63,740 bases of DNA from contig VGVZ01000017.1 of NCBI GenBank assembly GCA_016873805.1, positions 1 to 63,740 of the forward strand, read 5' to 3'. The translations under genes were made by a program, and so were the position numbers. Shown here piece after piece: positions 1-9,145 of the stretch. Origin of the DNA: Ignavibacteria bacterium (GTDB taxonomy: Bacteria > Bacteroidota > Ignavibacteria > UBA10030). The stretch's first letter is position 1. Each line of letters opens with the position of its first letter. The notes beneath the pieces were generated by a model. The model saw only the letters and a program-made list of their open reading frames with translations. It was not told the DNA's origin and did no database searches.

Positions 1-44
1 TGATTACCTTCAGCGATTGTCAGAGAACGAACAAACGAGCTCAT
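1..44 (-). CDS. IS630-type transposase, N-terminal 14 codons only (window edge)
   Basis: The ATG at 44 opens MSSFVRSLTIAEGN and the frame runs off the window. It leads in phase into the segment that, in the 28.4-kb copy, precedes the conserved N-terminal helix-turn-helix region (QRILRHGKSRTPWRR). This copy therefore shows the undamaged start of the transposase, which is frameshifted in the 28.4-kb copy. Most of the gene lies outside the window, so its integrity is unknown. Confidence 0.6.
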   Translation of the reverse strand, partial: MSSFVRSLTIAEGN

Positions 45-124
45 CGAGGAGTCCTTTCAGTGGTGACTCCTCGAATATCCTAAACCTTTGCAAAAAGTAC
101 AAGATTATTTATTTGGTACGGCAC
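1..124 (-). mobile_element. Truncated IS630-family element (left end only)
   Basis: This is the left end of an IS630-type insertion sequence cut by the window edge. Read on the minus strand from 124 downward it starts GTGCCGTACCAA, next to a TA dinucleotide (125-126). It matches the left end of the complete element at 28435 with a handful of substitutions over about 90 bases, followed by a small indel region. Both copies keep a 9-bp hairpin (here 45-53 and 65-73) just before the transposase ATG. The copy is in the opposite orientation to the one at 28.4 kb, so the two could act as inverted repeats. Confidence 0.88.
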
Positions 125-171
125 TAGTACGAGCCCCCCATTTCATTCAGGAACGGCGGCTCGATCGTTCT

Positions 172-2697
172 CTATCGCTCAATCCATGAATATCGGCGGG
201 CAGCAAAATTCGGCCGTATCACCTCCGGTACCCCTGTCGCCTCCACCGCCTGTATCTTTTCCCCCGCCCGCACGGGCGTTGAAACCCACCACGTTGAGTC
301 ACTCACGAATGTTTGGGCTTTTCCATCACGGGTAACAAGCTCGGCATACACGTTCACCGCCGCGGATCTTCCTTGATTGTAATTTGTAACGTCGATCGCG
401 ATTGCGTTCTCACCCGCCTGGAGATGGTTCGTAATATCGAACACCTTGATCCGTTCATGCTCAACCGTGAGCGAAAGCGATCGGCGTGCGCACACCTCGC
501 CCATTTCCACTCCGTTGATGCGCAGCCGGGCGTGAGTCTCCCCCATCAGCTGGACCGTCGCACTTCGGGCTCCTTCCGGCACGTTCCAGACCGCTTGAAA
601 CAACCCTGCGCCGATGGTGTCTCCCGGTGCGCCATTGGGTTGCGGACGAGCTGCCGGATGAGTGATCCACTTGCTCTCGATCAGGGGATTCTCCCATGGC
701 GATCCGTCCACGATTCCCTGCCGGATTTCCTGCCAGTACGCACTCTGACGATCGTATCGTTTCATCAGAAGATCGAGGTTCGGCTCACGGTTCGCGAGCA
801 TCCACAGCCACCGGAATTCCGCTTTCAACGCCTGGAGCTCCAACAGCACCTTGTCGATTGAGCCTACCATCGATGCGGCAAGGGTGCGCCGCCGGCCCTC
901 CCGGTCGGCTATGGCCGCAATACGGCGCAATGAATCGGCCACTTGCTGTTTCATGGCGTACCACCGGTTGAGCCGGCTGATGAACCTGAGGTACTGAAGA
1001 TGATCCGCGTTTCGGGTGGCCGACTGCTGCAGATTCTCGAGAAGCCTTTCCGCAAGCGGCATATTGAGGTCGATGCTTTCTCTCCGCCAGAGGATATTCA
1101 GAGGTGATGATTTGGGAGGAAGGAGCGGGTGTCTCCAGAGATCGTGCCAAGTGTACTGGTGCGTCGGCGAAGAGAGGAGCATGTAGACGATCTCTGCTGT
1201 TCGTCCCGCTTTTGCGTTCCCGAAGAACTGCTCAAAGAAGGTTCCATTGAATCCGGACGACTCGGATTCACCGCCGTTCCATATGCACTGCGCAGACCAT
1301 GCGTATCCGAGATAATTCAGTTCCCGAAGTGCCTCGCCGCCGTAGTCGTTCCATGTCGCCGTGAGGGTGCCCAGCGCGTTGACACGACCGGCATCGCGTG
1401 AGAACGTACGGATGTTGACAAACGAATTGAGGTAATTCGGGAATGGTCCCGTGAAGTTCCAGATTGCGGGAGAGGTGATCAGTGGAAATCCGGCTTTCGT
1501 GATGACGGCAGGTCCTGGATATTCCGGGGCGACATGATATTGCCAATCCATGACCACCACATCCTTTGGAATCTTGTCGAGGATTTCCGGATGATCGAGC
1601 AATATGTCGCCATAGATGATCGGCTTCTTCTTGTACTTCTTCGCGATCGCAAACACACGCCGATAATGCTCGGCGTGAACCGTGGCAAGGTTGCTCGCGG
1701 CAACCCGTGCCTTGCTCGCACCGAGGCCGACGTCCCACGATTCGTCCGCTCCAATGTGAAGGTACGGAGAAGAAAAGGCTTGACTCACCTCCGCCACCAT
1801 TTGATCGAGGAGTTTGTAGATCGACTCATCGGTCACATTCAAGACGTGAGCTCCGGGAAATTCTGCGTACCGGCGATACTCCGGAAGGATCAGAATGTTT
1901 TCCCAGTGACCCAGTGTTTGGAAGATCGGCACAAGTTCGACATGCCGCTGCTTCGCATACGAGTCCAATTCCCGCACATCAGCGGCCGAAAGGGCACCCC
2001 TCCCCACCCCAATGACCGGATGGCTCTTCAGCAGGAACATATCCTCCATGTAGAGCGCATAGGTGTTGAGCTTGTGCCGTGAGAGAAAGCGAATGATCTT
2101 CTTGAAGTTTTCCAGGGTGGACACCTGACCACGACTGATATCGTCGCTGATTCCCCTCATCCTGAGGGCGGGCCAGTCGTGAATTGTCCCGCATGGGACC
2201 ACCAGACTGTTTCGCTGGCGGGAGATGATCTGAAGGAGGGTCATCACCCCGTAGTAGCGTCCGCGCGGAGATTCTGCAATAATCGCGATTCCCTCATCGC
2301 TTGCCCCCAGAAAATAGCCTTCGTCCTTCATCAGGGTTGTCAATTTCCCCCCGTGGTCATTCAGGAGTTGTTTACCCAACGGACTCGTCGGTCGTCCGAT
2401 GAAAACATGGTTCGGTGAGAGCTTCCTCAGCGCATTTTCATGCGAGACTTTCAGGCTGATTCCCTTGAGCTCCTCCAGAAATGAATTCAACTCTTCGGCA
2501 GCAAAGAGGTCATCTTTCGATGTCTCGCTTCCGAGGATGAGTTTGGTTTGAGAGCCGATCTTGAAGTGGCCCGACGCAGCCTGAACTGTTCGGGGAGTTG
2601 GAATGATGTTGAACGCTGGGGAGGGAGTTTCGGACTGGCTTGATGCGATGGAGACAAGCCCTCCGAGAAGCGCGAGAAGTGTCACGATGGATTTCAT
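172..2697 (-). CDS. Exported GH20-family beta-N-acetylhexosaminidase-like enzyme
   Basis: Predicted exported glycoside hydrolase that removes terminal N-acetylhexosamine by substrate-assisted catalysis. The ATG at 2697 follows GAGGAG and opens a signal peptide of about 22 residues. Numbered from a GTG four codons upstream, residues 35-180 resemble the GH20 N-terminal domain. A TIM barrel follows, with HIGADES at 318-324 giving the Asp-Glu pair (D322, E323) of the family, where HxGGDE is more usual. About 300 C-terminal residues include a beta-rich, probably carbohydrate-binding jelly-roll domain. At 841 residues it is long for the family. It could act on host glycan, chitin fragments or peptidoglycan sugars; anmK lies 24 kb away. 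Confidence 0.85.
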   Translation of the reverse strand: MKSIVTLLALLGGLVSIASSQSETPSPAFNIIPTPRTVQAASGHFKIGSQTKLILGSETSKDDLFAAEELNSFLEELKGISLKVSHENALRKLSPNHVFIGRPTSPLGKQLLNDHGGKLTTLMKDEGYFLGASDEGIAIIAESPRGRYYGVMTLLQIISRQRNSLVVPCGTIHDWPALRMRGISDDISRGQVSTLENFKKIIRFLSRHKLNTYALYMEDMFLLKSHPVIGVGRGALSAADVRELDSYAKQRHVELVPIFQTLGHWENILILPEYRRYAEFPGAHVLNVTDESIYKLLDQMVAEVSQAFSSPYLHIGADESWDVGLGASKARVAASNLATVHAEHYRRVFAIAKKYKKKPIIYGDILLDHPEILDKIPKDVVVMDWQYHVAPEYPGPAVITKAGFPLITSPAIWNFTGPFPNYLNSFVNIRTFSRDAGRVNALGTLTATWNDYGGEALRELNYLGYAWSAQCIWNGGESESSGFNGTFFEQFFGNAKAGRTAEIVYMLLSSPTHQYTWHDLWRHPLLPPKSSPLNILWRRESIDLNMPLAERLLENLQQSATRNADHLQYLRFISRLNRWYAMKQQVADSLRRIAAIADREGRRRTLAASMVGSIDKVLLELQALKAEFRWLWMLANREPNLDLLMKRYDRQSAYWQEIRQGIVDGSPWENPLIESKWITHPAARPQPNGAPGDTIGAGLFQAVWNVPEGARSATVQLMGETHARLRINGVEMGEVCARRSLSLTVEHERIKVFDITNHLQAGENAIAIDVTNYNQGRSAAVNVYAELVTRDGKAQTFVSDSTWWVSTPVRAGEKIQAVEATGVPEVIRPNFAARRYSWIER

Positions 2698-2846
2698 CGA
2701 TCTCCTCACTCATTGGTGGTGTGCTTGGGAAAATGCATCGTTACAACTCGTTAAACGACAATGCATGACCTTCCCTGCGAGCGGGGAGAAAATTCCTCGG
2801 AGGGCGCTGATTGAAGACTCTGTTATCTGCGGCCGTGGTTCATTCC

Positions 2847-3059
2847 TTACATTGCCGGCGGCGGTGTCTCGTCCTTCGGAGCGCTCATTCCCTTCTTGAT
2901 TTCCTGAACCTCATTGCGGATTTCCTGGGCTTTCCGTTTCAACTCGGCCATGTGCTTGCGCACGCGCGTGCCAGCCGACTTGTTCTGTTTTTCGTAGAAC
3001 TTTTCGAAATCCTTGTGGAAGGTCTGAATGAGATCCAACAGCTCCTGGTAACGGTTCAT
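2847..3059 (-). CDS. Histone H1-like Hc1-type nucleoid protein, short form
   Basis: A 70-residue, Lys/Glu-rich, mostly helical protein. It matches the N-terminal domain of the histone H1-like Hc1 family seen in Chlamydia and Bacteroidota: an FxKFYEKxNKxAGTRVRKHM core near residues 14-34, then an amphipathic helix (LKRKAQEIRNEVQEIKKG). The Lys/Pro/Ala-rich DNA-binding tail of longer members is absent. The start at 3059 has AAGGAG upstream; the frame is open further upstream but that part overlaps the next gene. It lies 10 bases after the DHS-like gene. The family is thought to bind DNA; that role is inferred here. Confidence 0.8.
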   Translation of the reverse strand: MNRYQELLDLIQTFHKDFEKFYEKQNKSAGTRVRKHMAELKRKAQEIRNEVQEIKKGMSAPKDETPPPAM

Positions 3060-3069
3060 GAGTTGCTCC

Positions 3070-4203
3070 TTAGTGTATGTGAGGGGGTACGTCGGTCCTC
3101 CGTGAGGATCGTTTCCTTGCCCGAGCCGCCGCGCGTGCAAGATGGCGCAAGAGCTCTTCTCTCTTGAAGTACAACCTCTTGTGTCTCCGGGGCTTTCGTT
3201 TCCAAAGTGCATAGGATGCAAAGATGGGCATCGCGATTGTCGAATCGACATAGCTCACAACAGTGTCAGAGAGTTTCGATGGATCGATCTTTCCCCAACT
3301 GACCGCCTCGGAGGGCGTTGCACCAGAAAGCCCCCCCGTATCCGGCCTTGCATCCGTAAACTGTATGAAGTAATCGTGCCCCTTTTCGTCGATTTTGAGC
3401 ACCTCCTGAATCTGGGGCTCTGTCTGAAGAAGAAAGTTCTTCGGCGATCCGCCACCCAATATCAGCACTCCACTTTTTCCGCCTTTTCTCTTCGCTTCAA
3501 GCACAATCGCAGAGGTTTCATTGACGTCCGCGATCACATCAAATCCGCATTTGCCACCATAGAGCGCAGCTTCGGCTGCATTCATGCCGATGGCACTGTC
3601 TCCCGGAGAGGAGGTATAGATCGGGATCTTGTATTTGAAGCCGGTCGCGAGGATGCTGCTGTGTGACAGATTCAACACGCTCTCACGTTCAAGGAGGTAC
3701 TTCCCGATCTTGTAATGAAACTCAGACGTGCTCATCACCTTCTGAAACTCGGGCCCCGCAAACAATCTACGATAGAACTCATCGGTTGAAACAAGAACGT
3801 TGTAGTCAAAGACGACGTCGTAGATCCTGATCACCGACTCTCGCTTCAGGAGCTTGTCGTCGACAAACGGGGAACCTTGGTGAAGCGACAGACCAATTGC
3901 AAAATGCGAATCGTGATAGAGGTTTGCCCCCGTACTCACGATCCAATCGATGAAACCAGCTTCCATCATGGGGACCACGCACGAACCCCCCAATCCGGCA
4001 GGAGTGAGGGCTCCTGCAATACTCATCCCCACCGTAACATCGTTCTTGAGCATCGATGTGACGAAGAGCCGACAGGCCTCAGAAAGCCGACCGGCGTTGT
4101 AGGCCTGGAAATAGGTTTCGACCAGATCGCCAACGCCAACGTTCTTTCCGATAGGATTTGGGATAATCCTTCTGCCTCGTAGGAACGTGCTTTTTTGGGG
4201 CAT
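3070..4203 (-). CDS. Deoxyhypusine synthase-like protein
   Basis: A 377-residue member of the deoxyhypusine synthase (DHS) family. Eukaryotic and archaeal DHS moves the aminobutyl group of spermidine to a lysine of eIF5A using NAD. Bacterial homologues often make homospermidine or have unknown substrates. The catalytic-lysine motif SEAVSWGKI is present with Lys near residue 305, and the NAD-site regions ([32 protein letters not shown]) are kept. The C-terminus is very basic ([13 protein letters not shown]), which is unusual. No eIF5A-like substrate or polyamine gene is next to it, so the substrate is unknown. Confidence 0.85.
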   Translation of the reverse strand: MPQKSTFLRGRRIIPNPIGKNVGVGDLVETYFQAYNAGRLSEACRLFVTSMLKNDVTVGMSIAGALTPAGLGGSCVVPMMEAGFIDWIVSTGANLYHDSHFAIGLSLHQGSPFVDDKLLKRESVIRIYDVVFDYNVLVSTDEFYRRLFAGPEFQKVMSTSEFHYKIGKYLLERESVLNLSHSSILATGFKYKIPIYTSSPGDSAIGMNAAEAALYGGKCGFDVIADVNETSAIVLEAKRKGGKSGVLILGGGSPKNFLLQTEPQIQEVLKIDEKGHDYFIQFTDARPDTGGLSGATPSEAVSWGKIDPSKLSDTVVSYVDSTIAMPIFASYALWKRKPRRHKRLYFKREELLRHLARAAARARKRSSRRTDVPPHIH

Positions 4204-4320
4204 TCTACGATGTAGATTAGCAAACTGTCAAATTTTGCAGAAAATAAACGCTTTTTTGGGGATGAAGTCAAGCAAAAAGCGAAGGAATTCGAACCATTTG
4301 GAGTGACCGCGTCTATTCAC

Positions 4321-5073
4321 CTACGCCATTACAGAGCCCCCATTGACACTCACGATGGCACCGACCATATGGATTGCAAGTTCCGAGCAAAGAAATAGCA
4401 CTGGCCCGGCGATTTCTTCCGGTTTTGCGATTCTTCCACGTGGGATTGATTTGATGATTTCGCGCCTGGCGGCTTGCCTTTTGAGCGCGCCTGCGACCAT
4501 GTCGGTGGTCACCCATCCTGGAGCCACGCAGTTGACGTTGATTCCATAGGGGGCCAGTTCGGCTGCAATCGATTTGGTAAACGCGATGACTCCCCCTTTC
4601 GAGGCAGCATAATGCGAGTACCCGGCTTCACCACGCTGGCCCGCCGTGGAGGCGATGTTCACGATTTTCCCCCCTCGCAGCTTCATGAATGGGACCACGG
4701 CATTGCAGAAATTGAATGTCCCGACAAGATTCACTTCGATCGTTTCCCGCCATCTTTTCGTGGATGTAGCGCCAATAGGTGCTGGGACCCAAATACCTGC
4801 GCTGTTGACCAGAATGTCGATTCCGCCGTGTCTTTTTTCGACGTCCCCGACGAACTGAGAGACTCTTTGCTCATTCGTGACATCCACTTTGACGGCCTCG
4901 CACGCAAGACGCCAACGCTTCATTTCCTGGATGAAGAGATCAGCTTCTTTCTTTCTTGATCGGTATGTGACCACGACGTGAGCTCCGGCCCTAGCCAGAA
5001 GCTCTGCCGTTGCAGCTCCTATCCCACGTGATCCCCCCGTAACAATTGCCACCTTGTCCTGCAAACTGATCAT
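4321..5073 (-). CDS. Short-chain dehydrogenase/reductase, FabG-like
   Basis: A 250-residue classical SDR: TGGSRGIGAA cofactor loop near the N-terminus, NSAG motif, catalytic Ser with YxxxK (YAASK), and a C-terminal GG motif. An Arg in the TYRSR stretch after the second strand suggests NADP(H). FabG-type 3-oxoacyl reductases have this form, but many SDRs of other function look alike, and no acyl carrier or fatty-acid gene is nearby. The ATG at 5073 is preceded by AAAGGAAG. Its promoter region is shared with the divergent feo unit. Confidence 0.8.
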   Translation of the reverse strand: MISLQDKVAIVTGGSRGIGAATAELLARAGAHVVVTYRSRKKEADLFIQEMKRWRLACEAVKVDVTNEQRVSQFVGDVEKRHGGIDILVNSAGIWVPAPIGATSTKRWRETIEVNLVGTFNFCNAVVPFMKLRGGKIVNIASTAGQRGEAGYSHYAASKGGVIAFTKSIAAELAPYGINVNCVAPGWVTTDMVAGALKRQAARREIIKSIPRGRIAKPEEIAGPVLFLCSELAIHMVGAIVSVNGGSVMA

Positions 5074-5212
5074 GGTTCTTCCTTTCAATATCTGGTATGG
5101 ATTTTGCCAACGATAGACGAGAATTGTTGGACCAATCGATGCAAGTGAGTCGATAGAATATAGGATTGATTCCTAAAAAGTGCTTTTTCTTGCAGATTTT
5201 TGAACGTATATC

Positions 5213-5262
5213 TTGACAATCAGCAATAATACGACTAAACTTGTCCGATATTAAATCGGACA
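5213..5262 (+). promoter_or_regulatory. Candidate feo promoter with palindromic operator
   Basis: TTGACA at 5213-5218 is followed, after 17 bases, by TAAACT at 5236-5241, a plausible -35/-10 pair reading toward feoA. Directly downstream is a perfect palindrome: TGTCCGAT (5242-5249), five-base spacer, ATCGGACA (5255-5262). It would cover the transcription start, fitting a repressor site. It does not look like a classical Fur or DtxR box; the regulator is unknown. Confidence 0.55.
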
Positions 5263-5298
5263 TAATCAGTCGCATTATCCGGAAATGGCTTCCCAAGC

Positions 5299-5544
5299 AT
5301 GGTAAAACATGAGACGATTCCTCTCCACAAGGTTGCCCGTGGGAGTTTGGTTCGCATTGTTGAGGTTCCAGATGGGACCAGCAAGGCGCAGCTCATACGG
5401 CTCGGCATCCACGTGGGTGTTCTCGTGAAATGCCTGGAGAGGCTTCCGGGCGGCACTCTGGTCATCAAGAAGAACAGGCAAGAAATTGCCCTCGGGATCA
5501 ACTTGGCCAGCACGATTCTTGTATCGCACGTCCGCCACGACTAG
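5299..5544 (+). CDS. feoA: Ferrous iron transport protein A
   Basis: An 81-residue SH3-like FeoA protein. The family core is visible in the phrases GSLVRIVEVPDGTSKAQLIRLGI, VLVKCLERLPGGTLVI and IALGINLASTILV. FeoA is a small cytoplasmic partner of FeoB that affects Fe(II) uptake. It is the first gene of the unit, 15 bases before feoB, and lies about 37 bases downstream of the palindromic operator. A short His-containing C-terminus (SHVRHD) may be incidental. Confidence 0.92.
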   Translation: MVKHETIPLHKVARGSLVRIVEVPDGTSKAQLIRLGIHVGVLVKCLERLPGGTLVIKKNRQEIALGINLASTILVSHVRHD

Positions 5545-5559
5545 GCAGCTCTTCAGCGT

Positions 5560-7461
5560 ATGCATAATCATTCCAGCGAATTCTCCCCCGACCAGCATCG
5601 ACTCCACCATGTTGAGCAGCACAAGCACGTCGGTATTAGCGCGCTTGCGCATGACATCCGCCGGTCAAAAGTGGTCCTCGTCGGCAATCCGAATGTAGGA
5701 AAATCCCTCTTCTTTAACCATTTGTCGGGTCTCTATGTTGATGTCTCGAACTATCCCGGTACAACGATCGAAATTTCCGAAGGACGCTTCGGCACGTATG
5801 ACATCTACGACACTCCGGGCGTCTACGGGATCTCGTCGTTTTCGGATGAAGAGAATGTCACTCGCGAAATCGTTCTTCAATCCGATATCGTACTGAATGT
5901 CGTCGATGCGGTCCATCTCGAGCGCGATCTTTTTCTGACTCTTCAACTGATCGACATGGGGAAGAATGTGGCTCTCCTCCTCAATTTCATGGATGAGGTG
6001 GAAAAGCAGGGAATCGAAATCGATGTGAAGCTCCTCTCGACATACCTCGGGGTGCCTGTCTTCCCGACCGCGGCAGTCCTGAAAACCGGGTTTGATTCGC
6101 TCCCGCTCGCGATCGAACAGGCCCGGAGAGGCGAACAGGACAAGATGCTCCATCCAAAACTTCACACGATGCTCAGCGTGTCTGGTTCGGAGGCCGAGGC
6201 GCTCCTCATTCTTGAGGGAGACACGGTGATCGCCGAACGCCACGGCGTTCCTCCAGGAACCGAACGGGAGGATATCTACATTGAACGCCGCAATCGGGTC
6301 AATCTTATCATCAACGCAATTCTCTCGGAGCGAGACGTACGGACGCGGCTGTCGACGATGATTGGCAGATGGTCCGTCAATGCATGGACCGGCGTACCCA
6401 TTCTCTTCGGCATGTTGTACGTCATCTATCTGTTTATCGGAACGTTTGTCGCGCAAGACCTCGTCGAGTTCCTCGAAACTCGACTCGGGAACGAAATGTG
6501 GGAGCCATGGATCCGGGGAGTCATCGGGGAGTATGTTGCACCTCAATCGTGGCTTGGGACAATCCTTGTCGGTGAATTTGGTCTCGCAACGATGACGATT
6601 ACATATCTCCTGTTTCTCTTGTTTCCTCTCGTCGTCGCGTTCTATCTCACACTCGCCGTTATGGAAGACAGTGGCTATCTGCCGCGTCTGGCCACGCTCG
6701 TCGACCGGAGTCTCAATGCAATCGGCTTAAATGGAAGCGCGGTGATTCCACTGATCCTCGGTTTCGGATGCGTGACGATGGCGACGATCACCACGCGTAT
6801 TCTTGGAACCGAGCGAGAGAAGCGCATCGCTGCCACCATTCTGCAGTTTGCCGTCCCATGTTCGGCGCAGCTCGCCGTGATTGCAGCCATGCTCGCCGGA
6901 GCCGGATTTCAGGCCATGTTGATCTTTGGAGGGACCATCTTCGTCGTATTCGTCGCGATCGGAACGATCCTGCACCGCCTGCTTCCGGGCAAAACGAGTC
7001 CCCTCCTGATCGATCTTCCTCCCATGCGGATCCCGAGACTCGACAACGTGATGAAAAAAACCCTGTATCGGGCCTATTTCTTCATGAAAGAGGCAACCCC
7101 CTGGTTTTTTGCCGGAGCTCTTGGCGTCGGACTCATGCAGGTGACAGGACTCCTTACCGTCTGGCAGAACCTGCTGACCCCATTTACGACCAACTGGCTC
7201 CAGCTCCCGCGGGAAGCATCGGTCTCCTTCGTCATGGGGATGGTGCGTCGAGATTTCGGAGCCGCCGGGCTGTACGATCTTCCCCTTACGACAGAACAGA
7301 TTGTTGTGGCATTAGTGACTATTACGTTGTTTGTCCCCTGTATCGCATCTCTCATGGTGCTGGTGAAGGAACGCGGAACCAAGGAGGCATCACTGATCTG
7401 GATTGGGACCTGGGTAACTGCGTTTCTTGTGGGCGGACTTCTCTCGCAGGCGCTGATGTAG
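5560..7461 (+). CDS. feoB: Ferrous iron transport protein B (GTPase-permease)
   Basis: Inner-membrane Fe(II) transporter of 633 residues. The G domain has GNPNVGKS (42-49), the switch region NYPGTT, DTPG, and NFMDE in place of the usual N(K/M)xD. The membrane half carries gate motifs including a Cys (VPCSAQLAV, FVPCIASL). The first 25 residues hold seven histidines (positions 2, 4, 13, 16, 17, 21, 23) ahead of the G domain; this is not a standard part of FeoB and may bind metal. It is slightly shorter than Proteobacterial FeoB. Confidence 0.95.
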   Translation: MHNHSSEFSPDQHRLHHVEQHKHVGISALAHDIRRSKVVLVGNPNVGKSLFFNHLSGLYVDVSNYPGTTIEISEGRFGTYDIYDTPGVYGISSFSDEENVTREIVLQSDIVLNVVDAVHLERDLFLTLQLIDMGKNVALLLNFMDEVEKQGIEIDVKLLSTYLGVPVFPTAAVLKTGFDSLPLAIEQARRGEQDKMLHPKLHTMLSVSGSEAEALLILEGDTVIAERHGVPPGTEREDIYIERRNRVNLIINAILSERDVRTRLSTMIGRWSVNAWTGVPILFGMLYVIYLFIGTFVAQDLVEFLETRLGNEMWEPWIRGVIGEYVAPQSWLGTILVGEFGLATMTITYLLFLLFPLVVAFYLTLAVMEDSGYLPRLATLVDRSLNAIGLNGSAVIPLILGFGCVTMATITTRILGTEREKRIAATILQFAVPCSAQLAVIAAMLAGAGFQAMLIFGGTIFVVFVAIGTILHRLLPGKTSPLLIDLPPMRIPRLDNVMKKTLYRAYFFMKEATPWFFAGALGVGLMQVTGLLTVWQNLLTPFTTNWLQLPREASVSFVMGMVRRDFGAAGLYDLPLTTEQIVVALVTITLFVPCIASLMVLVKERGTKEASLIWIGTWVTAFLVGGLLSQALM

Positions 7462-7477
7462 AAGACACTGTGCTTGC

Positions 7478-7717
7478 ATGGCACAATTCAGGATAGTGCG
7501 GATTCGGCAGACTGTGGAACCTCAAACGCTTGAACAGAAGCTTCAGACAGAGCTTCGGATTTGTTCACTCTGTAAATTCGAAATCACAAATCCGTTTCTC
7601 CAGCGCTGCCCCCGTTGTTTGACGCAAGTCCCCGTTTCCGATCCGGGATGCGGAACCTGCATCCATCAACGATCGTGTCCTGTTGCACACATCGTCCCTG
7701 ACACGCAACAACACTAG
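7478..7717 (+). CDS. Small Cys-rich protein after FeoB
   Basis: A 79-residue protein with seven cysteines: C29/C32 and C44/C47 form a zinc-ribbon-like pair of CxxC knuckles, followed by C58, C61 and C67 (GCGTCIHQRSC). It could bind zinc, or an iron-sulfur cluster as some FeoC proteins do. It starts 16 bases after feoB and is probably co-transcribed. It is not a recognisable FeoC winged helix. Its role as an accessory to iron uptake is inferred from position only. Confidence 0.7.
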   Translation: MAQFRIVRIRQTVEPQTLEQKLQTELRICSLCKFEITNPFLQRCPRCLTQVPVSDPGCGTCIHQRSCPVAHIVPDTQQH

Positions 7718-7845
7718 ATCCTTCCCGCAGAGCAGATAAGCCAAGCTGTTCGGTTGCCGCGGATTCATGAAGGAGAGGAGAAATGAACCGCGTACGCTCG
7801 CGCTCATCTCAATCCAGCTATCTATTCATCCCATAGGCAGCGATC

Positions 7846-9141
7846 ATGAACACAGCATTCCGAATCCTCATTATCATCATCCTTGTTGGATCAATCACCA
7901 CTCTCTCGTTCGCACAGGTTGCCGATTCGCTCAGGGAGCTCCAGCGTCAGATTCATATCCTGGCGGGGGAGATTGAGCGTCTAAAGTTAGGGGAGGTTGC
8001 CGACGATCGATACGAACCGCAACGTGGCCTGGGGCCCGCGGCGGCCAGGGTGTACCAGCTGAAGAAGAGCGGCGTTTCGCTTGCCGGATACGGTGAGGTT
8101 GTCTACGAAAACTACTCCGCAACGCGACAGGACGGAAGGGAATCGAAGAAACTCGATCAGATCGATTTTCTGAGAAACATCATCTATGTCGGATTTCGAT
8201 ACAATGACTGGATCTTGTTCAACTCCGAAATCGAATTCGAGCACGCATCGACGGGGAAAACGGATGCAAAGGGAAAATCTATCGGCGAGGTGTCCGTCGA
8301 GTTCGCATACGTCGAGTTGATGTTTACTCGACAACTCAATCTTCGCGCAGGAATGATTCTTCCTCCCGTCGGCATCATCAACGAGAAGCATGAGCCTTCG
8401 ACCTTTTTCGGCGCGCTCCGTCCGCAGGTGGAGCGCTCGGTGATCCCGACGACATGGCGCGCAAACGGCATCGGCGTATACGGCGAGCTCAGCCCCTCGC
8501 TTGATTATCGTCTCTACCTCGTGGAGGGATTGAATGCATCACAGTTTGCCGACAGCGACGGCATCCGCGGGGGACGACAGAGCGGGGCGAAGGCGCTCGC
8601 TGAAGATCTCGGTCTCACCGGCAAACTGGAATACACAGGAGTATCCGGTCTTCTCCTGGGAGGGAGTTTCTTCCTCGGTGACGCCGGACAGGGAATGACA
8701 GATTCGCTTGGCAGCATCGATGCTCAGACACGCGTCCTCAGTTTTCACACTGAGTTTGTTTGGGGGGGACTTGAACTGCGCGGCCTCTACGCTCGGACCG
8801 ATATTGGAGATGCAGGGAGAATCAGCAGGTTGAACGGAAAGAGTGTTGGATCGCGACTCACAGGATGGTACGTCGTGGGCGGCTACGACATCATGCCATG
8901 GATCATGCCGGGTTCGTTGCAGACGCTCGCGCCGTACGTTCAGTATGAGCGCCTGAATACTCATGACGCCGTTCCCTCCGGTTTCGTGGCAAACAACGCA
9001 CACGACATCACGATTCTGACCACGGGAGTTGGCTACAAACCTCACCCGAACGTCGCGTTCAAAATCGATTACCGAGACGTGCAAAACGCGGCACAGACCG
9101 GCGTCTCCCAGTGGAATGTTGCGCTGAACTACTTGTTCTAG
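7846..9141 (+). CDS. Outer-membrane porin-like beta-barrel protein
   Basis: A 431-residue protein with a clear signal peptide ending at SFAQ. A short helical coiled-coil segment follows (SLRELQRQIHILAGEIERL), then alternating aromatic beta-strand sequence ending in an aromatic residue (NVALNYLF), typical of an outer-membrane barrel. The arrangement resembles phosphate-selective-porin (OprO/P)-type proteins. It lies in the feo unit, 5 bases before the next barrel gene, so it may admit iron complexes or another ion. Substrate not determinable. Confidence 0.7.
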   Translation: MNTAFRILIIIILVGSITTLSFAQVADSLRELQRQIHILAGEIERLKLGEVADDRYEPQRGLGPAAARVYQLKKSGVSLAGYGEVVYENYSATRQDGRESKKLDQIDFLRNIIYVGFRYNDWILFNSEIEFEHASTGKTDAKGKSIGEVSVEFAYVELMFTRQLNLRAGMILPPVGIINEKHEPSTFFGALRPQVERSVIPTTWRANGIGVYGELSPSLDYRLYLVEGLNASQFADSDGIRGGRQSGAKALAEDLGLTGKLEYTGVSGLLLGGSFFLGDAGQGMTDSLGSIDAQTRVLSFHTEFVWGGLELRGLYARTDIGDAGRISRLNGKSVGSRLTGWYVVGGYDIMPWIMPGSLQTLAPYVQYERLNTHDAVPSGFVANNAHDITILTTGVGYKPHPNVAFKIDYRDVQNAAQTGVSQWNVALNYLF

Positions 9142-9145
9142 AAAG

